Shown piece after piece: positions 35,862 to 44,274 of a DNA stretch of 64,000 nt. The stretch is from Vibrio hannami (GTDB lineage: Bacteria; Pseudomonadota; Gammaproteobacteria; Enterobacterales; Vibrionaceae): the NCBI RefSeq assembly GCF_029589055.1, contig NZ_JARQZP010000007.1:1612001-1676000 (forward strand), in the 5' to 3' direction. A model generated the notes under the pieces. The model made no database searches and was not told where the DNA came from. It saw nothing but the letters and a program-made list of their open reading frames with translations. Both the position numbers and the translations under genes were made by a program. How positions within the stretch are numbered: position 1 is the first letter of the stretch; every line of letters starts with the position of its first letter.

Positions 35862-37493
35862 TTACTCAGCTTTGATGTATAGGTCTTTTGAGAAAATCTT
35901 ATCTTCTGCGTTGTTAACCGGGAAACCACCTACGCGAGGGTTAACAAGACGTGCTTTAACGTACTGATAGATAGGAGCTATTGGCATATCCGCCGCTAGC
36001 TTCTGCTCTGCATCAATGTAAAGCTGAGCACGTTCTGCGTCGTTAGTTGACAGTAGCGCTTTATCCATAATCGCGTCGTACTCATCGTTGAAGTACTTAG
36101 GATCGTTAGAGCTGTTATTGCTCTGCATTAGAGACAGGAATGAAGACGCTTCGTTGTAGTCACCACACCAACCAGCACGAGTTACGTCAAAGTTACCCTG
36201 ACGACGTGTATCCAGGTAAGTTTTCCACTCCTGGTTCTCTAGCTGGACATCTACACCCAGAGTCTTCTTCCACATAGACTGGATTGCAGCAGCAATCTTC
36301 TTGTGGTTTTCAGACGTGTTGTAAAGAAGAGTGAACTTCAGTGGGTTGCCTTTATCGAAACCAGCTTCAGCCAGTAGGCGTGCTGCTTCTTCGTTACGCT
36401 CTTTCTGAGACAGCTGACCGTAAGCAGGTAGCTCTGGGTTGAAGTTTGCAGTGATTTCCGGAGTTAGGAAGTATGCTGGCTTCTGGCCTTGACCTAGCAG
36501 TGCTTTAGTGATGATGTCACGGTCGATAGCGTAAGAAAGTGCTTTACGTACACGTACGTCATCAAACGGTGCTTTCGCGTTGTTGAAGCCGTAGTAGTAT
36601 GAACACAGGTTACCCTGGATAGAGACTGACTCTTTGTGATCTTTCTGCAGACGACGGAAGTGTTCGTTAGGAAGTTCGTTTGTGAAGTCGATTTCACCAG
36701 ATAGGAAGCGGTTCATCTCAGCTACCTGGTTTTCGATTGGAAGGTAAGTAACCTTAGTTAGAACAGTTTTAGCGTTGTCCCAGTACTGCTTATTAGGAAC
36801 CATTTCGATACGCTCGTTCACAACCCACTTGTCCATAACGAATGCACCGTTACCAACGAAGTTACCAGGTTTAGTCCACTGATCACCGAACTTCTCTACA
36901 GTCGCTTTATGTACAGGCTTAACTGTAGTGTGACCCATCATCATTACGAAGTAAGGAAGAGGAGTAGTCAGTTTAACTTCTAGAGTTTGAGCATCTAATG
37001 CTTTAACACCCAGAGTTTCTTTGTCTGCTTTACCAGCAATGATCTCAGCAGCGTTGACCATCTGAGTCATTTCCAGGTACCACGAGTATGGAGAAGCAGT
37101 GTTTGGATCTACAGCACGCTGGAAACTGTATACGAAATCTTCAGCAGTTACTGGATCACCGTTAGACCACTTAGCGTCTTCGCGTAGGTGGAATACGAAT
37201 GTTTTGTTGTCTGCAGTTTCCCAAGACTTAGCAACACCGGGAATAGTGTTACCATCAGCATCCTGGTTTACAAGACCTTCTAGTAGGTCACGGATTACGT
37301 GTGACTCTGGCACACCTTCCGTTTTATGCGGGTCGATAGACGCTACTTCTGTACCGTTACCACGAACCAATTCCTGAGCTTTTGCTAGCTTTGTTCCAGC
37401 AGGAACATCTGCAGCAAGAGTAGAAAAAGAAGTTGCTGCAACAGTTAAGCTCGCACCTAATAAAAGGGCTTGTGTAATTTTGTTTTTGTACAT
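35862..37493 (-). CDS. oppA: Oligopeptide-binding protein OppA
   Basis: A 543-residue periplasmic binding protein, the same length as E. coli OppA. The signal peptide is MYKNKITQALLLGASLTVAA followed by TSFSTLA, with cleavage before ADVPAG. There is no lipobox. SBP_bac_5 family signatures include IRDLLEGLVNQDADGNTIPGVA and DVRVRKALSYAIDRD. The start at 37493 has a ribosome site and signal peptide directly after it; longer upstream starts would bury the signal. It is the first and probably most expressed gene of oppABCDF. Confidence 0.97.
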   Translation of the reverse strand: MYKNKITQALLLGASLTVAATSFSTLAADVPAGTKLAKAQELVRGNGTEVASIDPHKTEGVPESHVIRDLLEGLVNQDADGNTIPGVAKSWETADNKTFVFHLREDAKWSNGDPVTAEDFVYSFQRAVDPNTASPYSWYLEMTQMVNAAEIIAGKADKETLGVKALDAQTLEVKLTTPLPYFVMMMGHTTVKPVHKATVEKFGDQWTKPGNFVGNGAFVMDKWVVNERIEMVPNKQYWDNAKTVLTKVTYLPIENQVAEMNRFLSGEIDFTNELPNEHFRRLQKDHKESVSIQGNLCSYYYGFNNAKAPFDDVRVRKALSYAIDRDIITKALLGQGQKPAYFLTPEITANFNPELPAYGQLSQKERNEEAARLLAEAGFDKGNPLKFTLLYNTSENHKKIAAAIQSMWKKTLGVDVQLENQEWKTYLDTRRQGNFDVTRAGWCGDYNEASSFLSLMQSNNSSNDPKYFNDEYDAIMDKALLSTNDAERAQLYIDAEQKLAADMPIAPIYQYVKARLVNPRVGGFPVNNAEDKIFSKDLYIKAE

Positions 37494-38231
37494 GCAATTA
37501 ACTCCAAGTAATTTTTGTTTGCATCCATGACGCTTCAACGAGCCCCGAACGGCAGGGAATTTATAAGTTTTTAGATTAATCTTTTTCCAAAAACACATAA
37601 GCTCATCGAAGATTGCGTGACAAGCTATCAACAATCGAAGGAATTTGCCATAAAATTGTAGTAAATAAACATTTAAATTTTAGAGCTGGTCAATATTTTG
37701 GTTACATTCTCTACGATCTGTTTTATTCACGATTAAGTTCTAATCATTCCATAATTTGCAGAATATAAAGAGATCTAAATCACATTTTTTGACAACCGAA
37801 TGCAATCAACTCTCATAGAATCATTAACTTATTGATGTAAGTGTTAATGAAATAAATTCTCAACTACTCAAATATTGTACTTTTAAATTACCGTCAATGG
37901 GCAAATCACACGAATATAATAAATTTTATAGGGCACAAGATGTAAACATAACCTTACATAAGTAAACTTTATGTAATGATGCTTGTATTTCAAATTGCCT
38001 CAAACTTACTACATATCATACGGTTAAAAATACTGTTAGCTAAACATCAAAGTACTGATAGTCATTATTCGAACTTGTTAACATTATATTGAACCCAGTA
38101 ATTAATTATGCGCTTATTAATAAATGAGGGCTATTTCGATGAGGTTTTATTTAAGCCGTTATTCATATTTTCATACTCAAAGTTACGTTGATTAATATTT
38201 ATTCAATTAACTTGCGTTATATTAATTAATA
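37494..38231. other. Long AT-rich gap upstream of oppA
   Basis: About 740 bp with no supported gene. It must contain the opp promoter and leader. One perfect inverted repeat, TTACATAA-N7-TTATGTAA at 37954-37976, lies about 460 bp upstream of oppA and could be a regulator site. No tRNA, small RNA terminator or repeat array was recognised. Confidence 0.5.
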
Positions 38232-38256
38232 AAAAAGCCCGCATAAATATGCAGGC
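38232..38256 (-). terminator. Intrinsic terminator of the moa operon
   Basis: On the minus strand AGCCTGCAT / ATGCGGGCT forms a near-perfect stem with a short AT loop and a T-run, 39 bases after the moaE stop. Confidence 0.85.
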
Positions 38257-38294
38257 TCAATAAATAATAATACCAGTTTAGCGTGTGACGTTTA

Positions 38295-38759
38295 TTAGCT
38301 GTCCGACTTATCCCAGCGAGACGCGGCTAAATGATCTGAGTCTCTTGATTCCACCCAACGGGTATTTTCTGTCGTTCGCTCTTTTTTCCAGAAAGGTGCT
38401 TTGGTTTTTAAGTAATCCATCACAAACTCACAAGCTTCGAACGAAGCACCGCGATGCGCACTGGTTACACCCACAAACACAATCTGATCGCCGATGTCCA
38501 GATCCCCTACTCGGTGTATTACTCTGAGCTTCAATAATGGCCAACGCTTCATCGCTTCTTCACAGATTTCAGATAGAGCCTTTTCTGTCATTCCTGGGTA
38601 GTGTTCTAACCTTAGTCCTAAAACACTGTCTCCGAGGTTCATATCGCGAACTTTGCCAGAAAACATCGCGACCGCACCAGCTTCTGAGCCTTCAGCAAGC
38701 AATCCATATTCTTCACCAACAGAAAAATCGTCTTCAGTAACCGTAATACTTATCGACAT
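38295..38759 (-). CDS. moaE: Molybdopterin synthase catalytic subunit
   Basis: A 154-residue MoaE. Starting at 38759 it reads MSISITVTEDDFSVG, and key segments are GAVAMFSGKVRDMN, HRVGDLDIGDQIVFVGV, SAHRGASFEACEFVMDYLKTKAPFWKKE (catalytic Lys region). It receives sulfur from MoaD thiocarboxylate to convert cyclic pyranopterin monophosphate to molybdopterin. It starts one base after the moaD stop, the last gene in moaABCDE. Confidence 0.95.
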   Translation of the reverse strand: MSISITVTEDDFSVGEEYGLLAEGSEAGAVAMFSGKVRDMNLGDSVLGLRLEHYPGMTEKALSEICEEAMKRWPLLKLRVIHRVGDLDIGDQIVFVGVTSAHRGASFEACEFVMDYLKTKAPFWKKERTTENTRWVESRDSDHLAASRWDKSDS

Positions 38760-38760
38760 A

Positions 38761-39006
38761 TCAGCCCCCGGTAACCGGTGGGAAGAATGCAACTTCATCC
38801 CCATCATTGACTGGTGTATCTAAGGGAGAAATAGTTTGGTTAATAGCAACAAGAAGTTTTCCAGGTTCCAGAGCAAGCGACCATTTGTCACCTTTTTGGG
38901 CCAACTCAGCTCTTAACTCTTCAGCGGTAGCATAAGTTGATTCTACCTCAACGCCATCTTGCCCAACGAGCTCTCGGGTTTGAGCGAAAAAAAGAACTTT
39001 AATCAT
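38761..39006 (-). CDS. moaD: Molybdopterin synthase sulfur carrier subunit
   Basis: An 81-residue ubiquitin-like protein ending in the required Gly-Gly (VTGG). It begins MIKVLFFAQTRELVG. The terminal Gly carries the thiocarboxylate used by MoaE. It overlaps moaC by four bases (ATGA type). Confidence 0.95.
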   Translation of the reverse strand: MIKVLFFAQTRELVGQDGVEVESTYATAEELRAELAQKGDKWSLALEPGKLLVAINQTISPLDTPVNDGDEVAFFPPVTGG

Positions 39007-39482
39007 GATTCCACCTTAAAATGTCCTGATTTCCCGCCTTTCTTTTCAAGCAGGCGTACATTTTCAATCACCATATCTTTCTGCACGGCTTTACACATGT
39101 CGTAGATAGTAAGAGCAGCAACTGACGCAGCAGTTAACGCTTCCATCTCAACACCGGTCTTACCTGCTAATTTACATACAGACTCGATACGAACTTTGTT
39201 TTCCTCTTCTATTGCTTCAAGTTGAACTTCAACCTTAGAAAGAAGTAACGGGTGACAAAGCGGAATAAGATCCCAGGTTTTCTTAGCAGCCTGGATACCG
39301 GCAATTCTTGCTGTTGCGAACACGTCACCTTTGTGATGGCTACCGGAAACAATGAGTTGAAGCGTCTCTGGTGCCATTTTTACGAAAGCTTCTGCTCTCG
39401 CCTCACGTACAGTTTCTGTTTTAGCTGAAACGTCGACCATATTCGCTTCGCCAGAGGCATTAATATGAGTAAATTCTGACAT
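39003..39482 (-). CDS. moaC: Cyclic pyranopterin monophosphate synthase
   Basis: A 159-residue MoaC. It turns the MoaA product into cyclic pyranopterin monophosphate. Family motifs are MVDVSAKTETVREARA, KGDVFATARIAGIQAAKKTWDLIPLCHPL and GKTGVEMEALTAASVAALTIYDMCKA. It lies five bases downstream of moaB in the operon. Confidence 0.97.
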   Translation of the reverse strand: MSEFTHINASGEANMVDVSAKTETVREARAEAFVKMAPETLQLIVSGSHHKGDVFATARIAGIQAAKKTWDLIPLCHPLLLSKVEVQLEAIEEENKVRIESVCKLAGKTGVEMEALTAASVAALTIYDMCKAVQKDMVIENVRLLEKKGGKSGHFKVES

Positions 39483-39487
39483 CGAGA

Positions 39488-40000
39488 TTAACCTTTTAGA
39501 TGTGGCATAAAGTTACAAGGGCGGTGCGATGCATCCAACTGCTGCTTAATGATTTTTGTCCATGCTGTTTTGCAAGCGCCCGGAGAGCCAGGTACAGCAA
39601 AAATCACCGTTTTATTTGCCATTCCAGCAAAAGCGCGAGACTGAATAGCCGATGTACCGATCTCTTCAAAAGAGAGCATACGGAACAGCTCACCAAAACC
39701 TTCAACTTCTTTATCGAAAAGAGGGAGAATCGCTTCAGGAGTGTTATCCCTAGAAGTAAATCCCGTACCGCCAGTCATTAACACAGCCTGAATGCTGTCG
39801 TCTGCGATCCACTGCGAAAGTGCGGCTCTCAGTTGATATACATCATCAATGACAATTTTTTTGTCTATCAGGTTGTGGCCTGCTTCTTTCAGCTGTTCTA
39901 CAAAGTAGTGACCAGAAGTATCGTTTTCTTCTGTGCGGGTATCAGATACGGTTAATACTGCAACATTTGCAGGCTTAAATTCGCTTACAGCGTGTCCCAT
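39488..40000 (-). CDS. moaB: Molybdenum cofactor biosynthesis protein MoaB
   Basis: A 170-residue MogA/MoaB-fold protein with the molybdopterin-binding motif LMTGGTGFTSRDNTPEA and the GSPGACKTAW segment. In E. coli MoaB's role is uncertain, with MogA and MoeA doing the metal insertion. It is the second gene of the moa operon, 49 bases after moaA. Confidence 0.96.
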   Translation of the reverse strand: MGHAVSEFKPANVAVLTVSDTRTEENDTSGHYFVEQLKEAGHNLIDKKIVIDDVYQLRAALSQWIADDSIQAVLMTGGTGFTSRDNTPEAILPLFDKEVEGFGELFRMLSFEEIGTSAIQSRAFAGMANKTVIFAVPGSPGACKTAWTKIIKQQLDASHRPCNFMPHLKG

Positions 40001-40049
40001 AAGTTCACCTATGTTCTTAACTTTTTTGGTATACGTTATCCAGCGGTAG

Positions 40050-41039
40050 TTAGCCGCCGATGGATGCCAGATGTGGTGTCATGCCCGAGTTGCCATCATG
40101 CAAGAAGTGGCTTACGGACTTGTTCTGTAATTCGTGTTGGATGCGTGCAATAAGCTCTTCGTGTTGCTCGTCTTCTTGTAGCAACTCGCGCAACTCTATG
40201 CCCTGCTCCCCGAACAGGCACATATGGAGCTTACCCAATGCAGAGATACGCAGTCGGTTACAGCTTTCACAGAAGCTTTTTTCGTACGGCATAATCAGTC
40301 CGATTTCACCCTTATAATCAGGATGAACAAAGACTTTTGCAGGCCCATCGTTGGCTTCTCTTACTTTTTGTACCCAACCTTCCGCAATAAGTTTGTTTTG
40401 GATGCTAACACCAGACTGGTGATGCTTGCGGAACAAAGAATCCATTTCCCCGGTTTGCATCAGTTCGATAAATCGAAGCTGAATCGGGCGATCCTTAATC
40501 CAGTTCATAAATGCGGGTAGTTCTTGTGCATTGAGATCCTTCATCAGGACCACATTTGCCTTGATTTGCTGATACCCGACTTCAAAGGCTCTATCAACCC
40601 CTGCCATTACCTCACTGAACTTGTTTTCACCAGTGATCTGGTAAAACATTCTTGGGTCAAGGCTATCCAGGCTAATATTGATATTGCTCAGTCCAGCCTC
40701 ATGCCACTCATGGACGTGCTTCTCCATGCGATAGCCGTTGGTGGTCATCGCGACCTTTTTAATACCTTCAGTCGAGGCAATGGTATGAACTATTTCGGTG
40801 AAATCTTTGCGTAAAGTAGGCTCACCACCAGTAATACGAACTTTGGACGTACCACAGTCCGCAAACGCTTTAACAACACGTTTGATCTCTGGTAATGATA
40901 AAAATGATGAGTTCTTACGACCAGACGGTTTATAGCCATCTGGTAAGCAATAAGTACATTTAAAGTTACATACATCTGTAACTGAAAGACGCAAATAATA
41001 AAATTTGCGATTAAAACTATCTTCGAATTGTCTCGCCAC
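40050..41039 (-). CDS. moaA: GTP 3',8-cyclase (radical SAM)
   Basis: A 329-residue radical SAM enzyme that starts molybdenum cofactor synthesis from GTP. The N-terminal cluster motif is CNFKCTYC (C-x3-C-x2-C), and the second cluster uses CESCNRLRISALGKLHMC. The C-terminus ends in Gly-Gly, as needed for activity. The GTG start at 41039 is chosen since GGAAAGG lies at good distance and the length then equals the E. coli protein; a TTG at 41054 is less likely. Confidence 0.96.
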   Translation of the reverse strand: MARQFEDSFNRKFYYLRLSVTDVCNFKCTYCLPDGYKPSGRKNSSFLSLPEIKRVVKAFADCGTSKVRITGGEPTLRKDFTEIVHTIASTEGIKKVAMTTNGYRMEKHVHEWHEAGLSNINISLDSLDPRMFYQITGENKFSEVMAGVDRAFEVGYQQIKANVVLMKDLNAQELPAFMNWIKDRPIQLRFIELMQTGEMDSLFRKHHQSGVSIQNKLIAEGWVQKVREANDGPAKVFVHPDYKGEIGLIMPYEKSFCESCNRLRISALGKLHMCLFGEQGIELRELLQEDEQHEELIARIQHELQNKSVSHFLHDGNSGMTPHLASIGG

Positions 41040-41160
41040 GGAACACCTTTCCAAACACGGGAGGCTGACTCATTTCTAAATCAACCCTGGTGGCAACATG
41101 CCACGGCTCTTAACACATATTCTTCAACTTAGCGCTAAAAGCTCGGAGTTATGGCAGCTA
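41040..41160 (-). promoter_or_regulatory. Structured moaA leader, possible Moco-responsive element
   Basis: The minus-strand leader of moaA includes a perfect GTGGCA-TGT-TGCCAC hairpin followed by CCAGGG and, next to the ribosome site, CAGCCTCCCGTGTTTGGAAA. In enterics and vibrios moaA is often preceded by the Moco RNA motif, and the long structured leader fits this. I could not align it to the motif with certainty. Confidence 0.45.
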
Positions 41161-41333
41161 TAAGATTTACGTAATCAATACAGCAGCTGGTTACAAAGGT
41201 AATAGATTTACTTGCTATCTGCCAGAGTTTTGTGGCAAAAACGTTGTGTTTCCCACATTTCAATTTTATTTTTTATTAATTGTGAATGGGGAATCCCTAC
41301 AGATTAAAAACAAATATAGAACTATTAAATTAA

Positions 41334-42221
41334 ATGACAATTTATAAACAGAAAAAGATCGTTGCCATCGGTGGCGGACACGGCTTGGGACGTGTGCTTG
41401 CTGCACTTAGTGAGTTTGGCGAAAACGCAACAGGTATTGTCGCAACGACGGACAATGGTGGTTCCACCGGCCGCATACGCAGTTGTCAGGGGATCGCCTG
41501 GGGCGATACTCGCAACTGCATCAACCAGCTAATTACTCAACCTTCGACTGGTTCAATGATGTTTGAATACCGATTTAAAGGTTCAGGAGAGCTCGCGGGA
41601 CACAACCTTGGTAACCTAATGCTAACTGCATTAGACAACCTTTCAGTTAGGCCCTTAGAAGCAATCCAACTGATAAGAAACCTTTTAAGCGTAGATGTTA
41701 ATATTGTGCCTATGTCAGAGCATCCGTCTGATCTGAAAGCTTTGTCTGTAGACGGGACATGGGTGCATGGAGAAACCAGTGTTGACGAAATGGAACAGGA
41801 TCTTCAACGTCTAGGCCTGGATCCAGAAGTACCAGCAACAAAAGAAGCATTAACCGCAATTGAGGACGCTGACTGCATCATACTTGGCCCAGGAAGCTTT
41901 CTAACTAGCATCATGCCACCACTTCTATTGCCAGAGGTTTGCGGCGCAATAAACCAAAACACCAATGCAAAAATTGTGATGATTGAAAATCTATCACCGG
42001 AATACGGACCAGCCGGCAGAATGAGTTTCAAAGAAAAGCTGGAATGGTGCGAAAGAGCATGCCGGGGCAGAAAAGTCGATACCGTGTTGACGGCGTTTGA
42101 ACACCCCGAACTCAACAGCGACTGGAACGTAGCAGTTAGAGAGCTCGCGTCGCCAAACAGAAACTGGCGACACGACAGAAATAAGTTATACGATGCTATT
42201 CTTGAGCAGCTAGTAAGCTGA
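41334..42221 (+). CDS. ybhK: YvcK/YbhK-family gluconeogenesis factor
   Basis: A 295-residue protein of the CofD/YvcK superfamily: IVAIGGGHGLGRVLAALSEF is the nucleotide-binding start, and ATTDNGGSTGRIR, GHNLGNLMLTAL and IILGPGSFLTSIMPPLLL follow. B. subtilis YvcK binds UDP-sugars and affects cell wall and central carbon use; the E. coli homologue YbhK is uncharacterised. It is divergent from moaA, the same neighbour as in E. coli. Its stop overlaps the convergent luxU stop by 12 bases. No strong ribosome site precedes the ATG. Confidence 0.92.
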   Translation: MTIYKQKKIVAIGGGHGLGRVLAALSEFGENATGIVATTDNGGSTGRIRSCQGIAWGDTRNCINQLITQPSTGSMMFEYRFKGSGELAGHNLGNLMLTALDNLSVRPLEAIQLIRNLLSVDVNIVPMSEHPSDLKALSVDGTWVHGETSVDEMEQDLQRLGLDPEVPATKEALTAIEDADCIILGPGSFLTSIMPPLLLPEVCGAINQNTNAKIVMIENLSPEYGPAGRMSFKEKLEWCERACRGRKVDTVLTAFEHPELNSDWNVAVRELASPNRNWRHDRNKLYDAILEQLVS

Positions 42222-42563
42222 ACCATCATCCGTTAGTGAATGATATACGCGAATTGTTTCTCGGATAGATTCCAGAATCGATTCGCGGTACTCAGCAGTA
42301 TTAATTTTCTCCCCAGCTTTGGCTCTGTCATCAAGGTCTTTTGCTAACTCACAAAGGTTATCAGCACCAAAACTAGCGGCACTACTTTTTAGCGCATGAC
42401 TAATTTCCTGCAAAGGTGATTGCAGATCCTTCAACTCACCGGATAGAACACTCTGATATCCATCCAGTTCACTCAAAAATATTTCAAGCAAAACGGGCAG
42501 ATTATCTTTTCCTATCTCATGGCATAAATCGTTAACTTTATGAGAATTCAAATAACAAGTCAC
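42210..42563 (-). CDS. luxU: Quorum-sensing phosphorelay protein LuxU
   Basis: A 117-residue histidine phosphotransfer domain. The phosphorylated His is in EISHALKSSAASFGA (about residue 56, equivalent to H58 of V. harveyi). In Vibrio it passes phosphate from LuxN/LuxPQ/CqsS-type sensors to LuxO. It follows luxO in the same direction, 13 bases away. Confidence 0.95.
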   Translation of the reverse strand: MTCYLNSHKVNDLCHEIGKDNLPVLLEIFLSELDGYQSVLSGELKDLQSPLQEISHALKSSAASFGADNLCELAKDLDDRAKAGEKINTAEYRESILESIRETIRVYHSLTDDGSAY

Positions 42564-42576
42564 TTCTTTCCCTTCA

Positions 42577-44001
42577 TCATCCTGAGAGTTTTGTCCAGCT
42601 TTGAATTTTTCTATAAATCGTCGATGGGCTGACTTCTAGTGCGTTTGCCGCTTTGGGGATATTTCCGTCAAATGCGTCAATAGCCTGTTCTATCGTATTT
42701 TTTTCTACCAACCACAACGGGGAAACATCCGAAGGCGACAACTCAGTAAGCACTTCATCTGATTTCCCATTTGCTGAACTTATTGTGTTAAGCGATGCAA
42801 TTTTTGTGCTAGGTTGGTTCAACGGCGGTGGCAACATGTTAAGTGTGATCTCCTTTCCATGATTGAGTACCACCGCATTTCTCAGAACATTTTGCAACTG
42901 ACGAACATTACCTGGCCATTCATAGTTAACAAACCTTTTGACAACCTCTTCAGAAAAACGAGCAAAGTCTTTTCCTTCTTCCAACGACATAAAGCCGAGA
43001 AGCGAATAGGCGATCTCAACAACATCTTCTCCCCGCTCTCTAAGAGGCGGCAGGTGTAATGGAATGACATAGAGCCTGTAGTATAAGTCTTCACGGAATC
43101 GCCCCTCCTGAACCTCCGTCCAGGGATCTCTGTTTGTTGCACAAACAAACCGAACATCGACACTCTTCATATGAGAGGAGCCCACTTTCTGGAAAGTACC
43201 TGTCTGAATAAACCTAAGAAGTTTGGTCTGCAACTCCAGGTCCATCTCGCACAGTTCATCCAGAAACAAAGTGCCACCATTTGCCAGTTCTGCAGCGCCT
43301 TCACGCTCAGTTGCCGCACCGGTGAATGCCCCTTTTACATGCCCGAACAACTCACTCTCGATGAGGTCTTTTGGGATGGCAGCACAGTTAATAGCAATAA
43401 ATGGCTTATCGCGCCTCTTGCTAGCTGCGTGGATAGCTTCAGCACATACTTCCTTACCAGTACCACTCTCTCCTGTAATGAATATACTCGCCTTACTTGC
43501 AGCCGCTGAGTCAATGGTTTTATACACCGACTGCATTGTCTGACTACTTCCGATAAATCCCTGATAATTATTGTTGCCTTTGACTTTACTATCACCATCG
43601 GTTTTCAGCTTCGCGGCTTTTCGCATCGCATTGTTGACCGTAACCCTCAGGCGGTCTGCTTCGCATGGTTTTATTAGGAAATCCTGAGCACCATGCTGCA
43701 TCGCTTCTACTGCAGTATCTATCGAACCGTGCGCGGTCATAAAAATAACTGGTACGTCTGGGTTGCCTTGCTTAACCTGATTCAATACATCCATCCCTGT
43801 CATATCAGGGAGACGTAAGTCCAGTAATATAAGGTCCGGGATTTTGCTGTTTACACTTTCTATAGCATCTTTACCTGTACCAACAATTTCGATATCGATA
43901 CCCAAAGGCATTAAGAAAGAACGATAAAGCGCAGCAACTGAAGCGGTATCTTCCACCATTAAAAGGCGTTTAGTGCGTTTGTTATTTGCAGAAGTATTCA
44001 T
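42577..44001 (-). CDS. luxO: Quorum-sensing response regulator LuxO
   Basis: A 474-residue sigma-54 activator. The receiver domain has the phospho-acceptor Asp61 (DLILLDLRLPD). The AAA+ domain has Walker A GESGTGKEVCAEA and the sigma-54 contact loop GAFTGA. A Fis-type helix-turn-helix lies at the end (IPKAANALEVSPSTIYRKI). At low cell density phosphorylated LuxO switches on Qrr small RNAs. The start at 44001 is used because LuxO proteins begin near MNTSANN; longer upstream starts run through the regulatory sites. A Qrr gene is divergent next to it. Confidence 0.97.
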   Translation of the reverse strand: MNTSANNKRTKRLLMVEDTASVAALYRSFLMPLGIDIEIVGTGKDAIESVNSKIPDLILLDLRLPDMTGMDVLNQVKQGNPDVPVIFMTAHGSIDTAVEAMQHGAQDFLIKPCEADRLRVTVNNAMRKAAKLKTDGDSKVKGNNNYQGFIGSSQTMQSVYKTIDSAAASKASIFITGESGTGKEVCAEAIHAASKRRDKPFIAINCAAIPKDLIESELFGHVKGAFTGAATEREGAAELANGGTLFLDELCEMDLELQTKLLRFIQTGTFQKVGSSHMKSVDVRFVCATNRDPWTEVQEGRFREDLYYRLYVIPLHLPPLRERGEDVVEIAYSLLGFMSLEEGKDFARFSEEVVKRFVNYEWPGNVRQLQNVLRNAVVLNHGKEITLNMLPPPLNQPSTKIASLNTISSANGKSDEVLTELSPSDVSPLWLVEKNTIEQAIDAFDGNIPKAANALEVSPSTIYRKIQSWTKLSG

Positions 44002-44041
44002 CGATAGCCAACATATAATTTTATTGCATTTTACGAAATGA

Positions 44042-44066
44042 TTGCAGCTTGCATTGCATTTTGCAA
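44042..44066. promoter_or_regulatory. Two LuxO binding sites
   Basis: TTGCA-TTT-TGCAA at 44054-44066 is a perfect match to the LuxO dyad TTGCA-N3-TGCAA. A near copy, TTGCA-GCT-TGCAT, abuts it at 44042-44054. They lie about 60-85 bp upstream of the sigma-54 promoter of qrr1 and also beside the luxO start, so they may serve luxO autoregulation too. Confidence 0.85.
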
Positions 44067-44125
44067 CTTTATGGAGTGAAAATCTAGAAAATCGAGTACA
44101 CAGACCTATTTTTAGTGTGAATAAG

Positions 44126-44142
44126 TTGGCATGCATCATGCA
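44126..44142 (+). promoter_or_regulatory. Sigma-54 promoter of qrr1
   Basis: TTGGCATGCATCATGCA: the -24 GG (44128-44129) and -12 GC (44140-44141) are separated by exactly ten bases, as required. Transcription should start about 12 bases on, near 44153, at the first base of the Qrr RNA. Confidence 0.9.
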
Positions 44143-44152
44143 GTTATATAAA

Positions 44153-44249
44153 TGACCCTAACGGGTCACCTAGCCAACTGACGTTGTTAGTGAATAAAGA
44201 TTATTCACAGAATATAGCCAATCGAACGAATTTTCGGTTGGCTTTTTTT
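44153..44249 (+). ncRNA. qrr1: Quorum regulatory RNA Qrr1
   Basis: A 97-nt Hfq-dependent small RNA. The 5' hairpin is TGACCCTAACGGGTCA. Next comes the invariant target-pairing core CCTAGCCAACTGACGTTGTT, shared by all Vibrio Qrr RNAs, and last a terminator hairpin AGCCAATCG...CGGTTGGCT with a T-run. Qrr RNAs repress luxR/hapR-type master regulators and activate aphA at low cell density. Position between luxO and uvrB is the standard place of qrr1. Confidence 0.97.
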
Positions 44250-44274
44250 CACTTAAGTTGTTAATAGTTAACCT

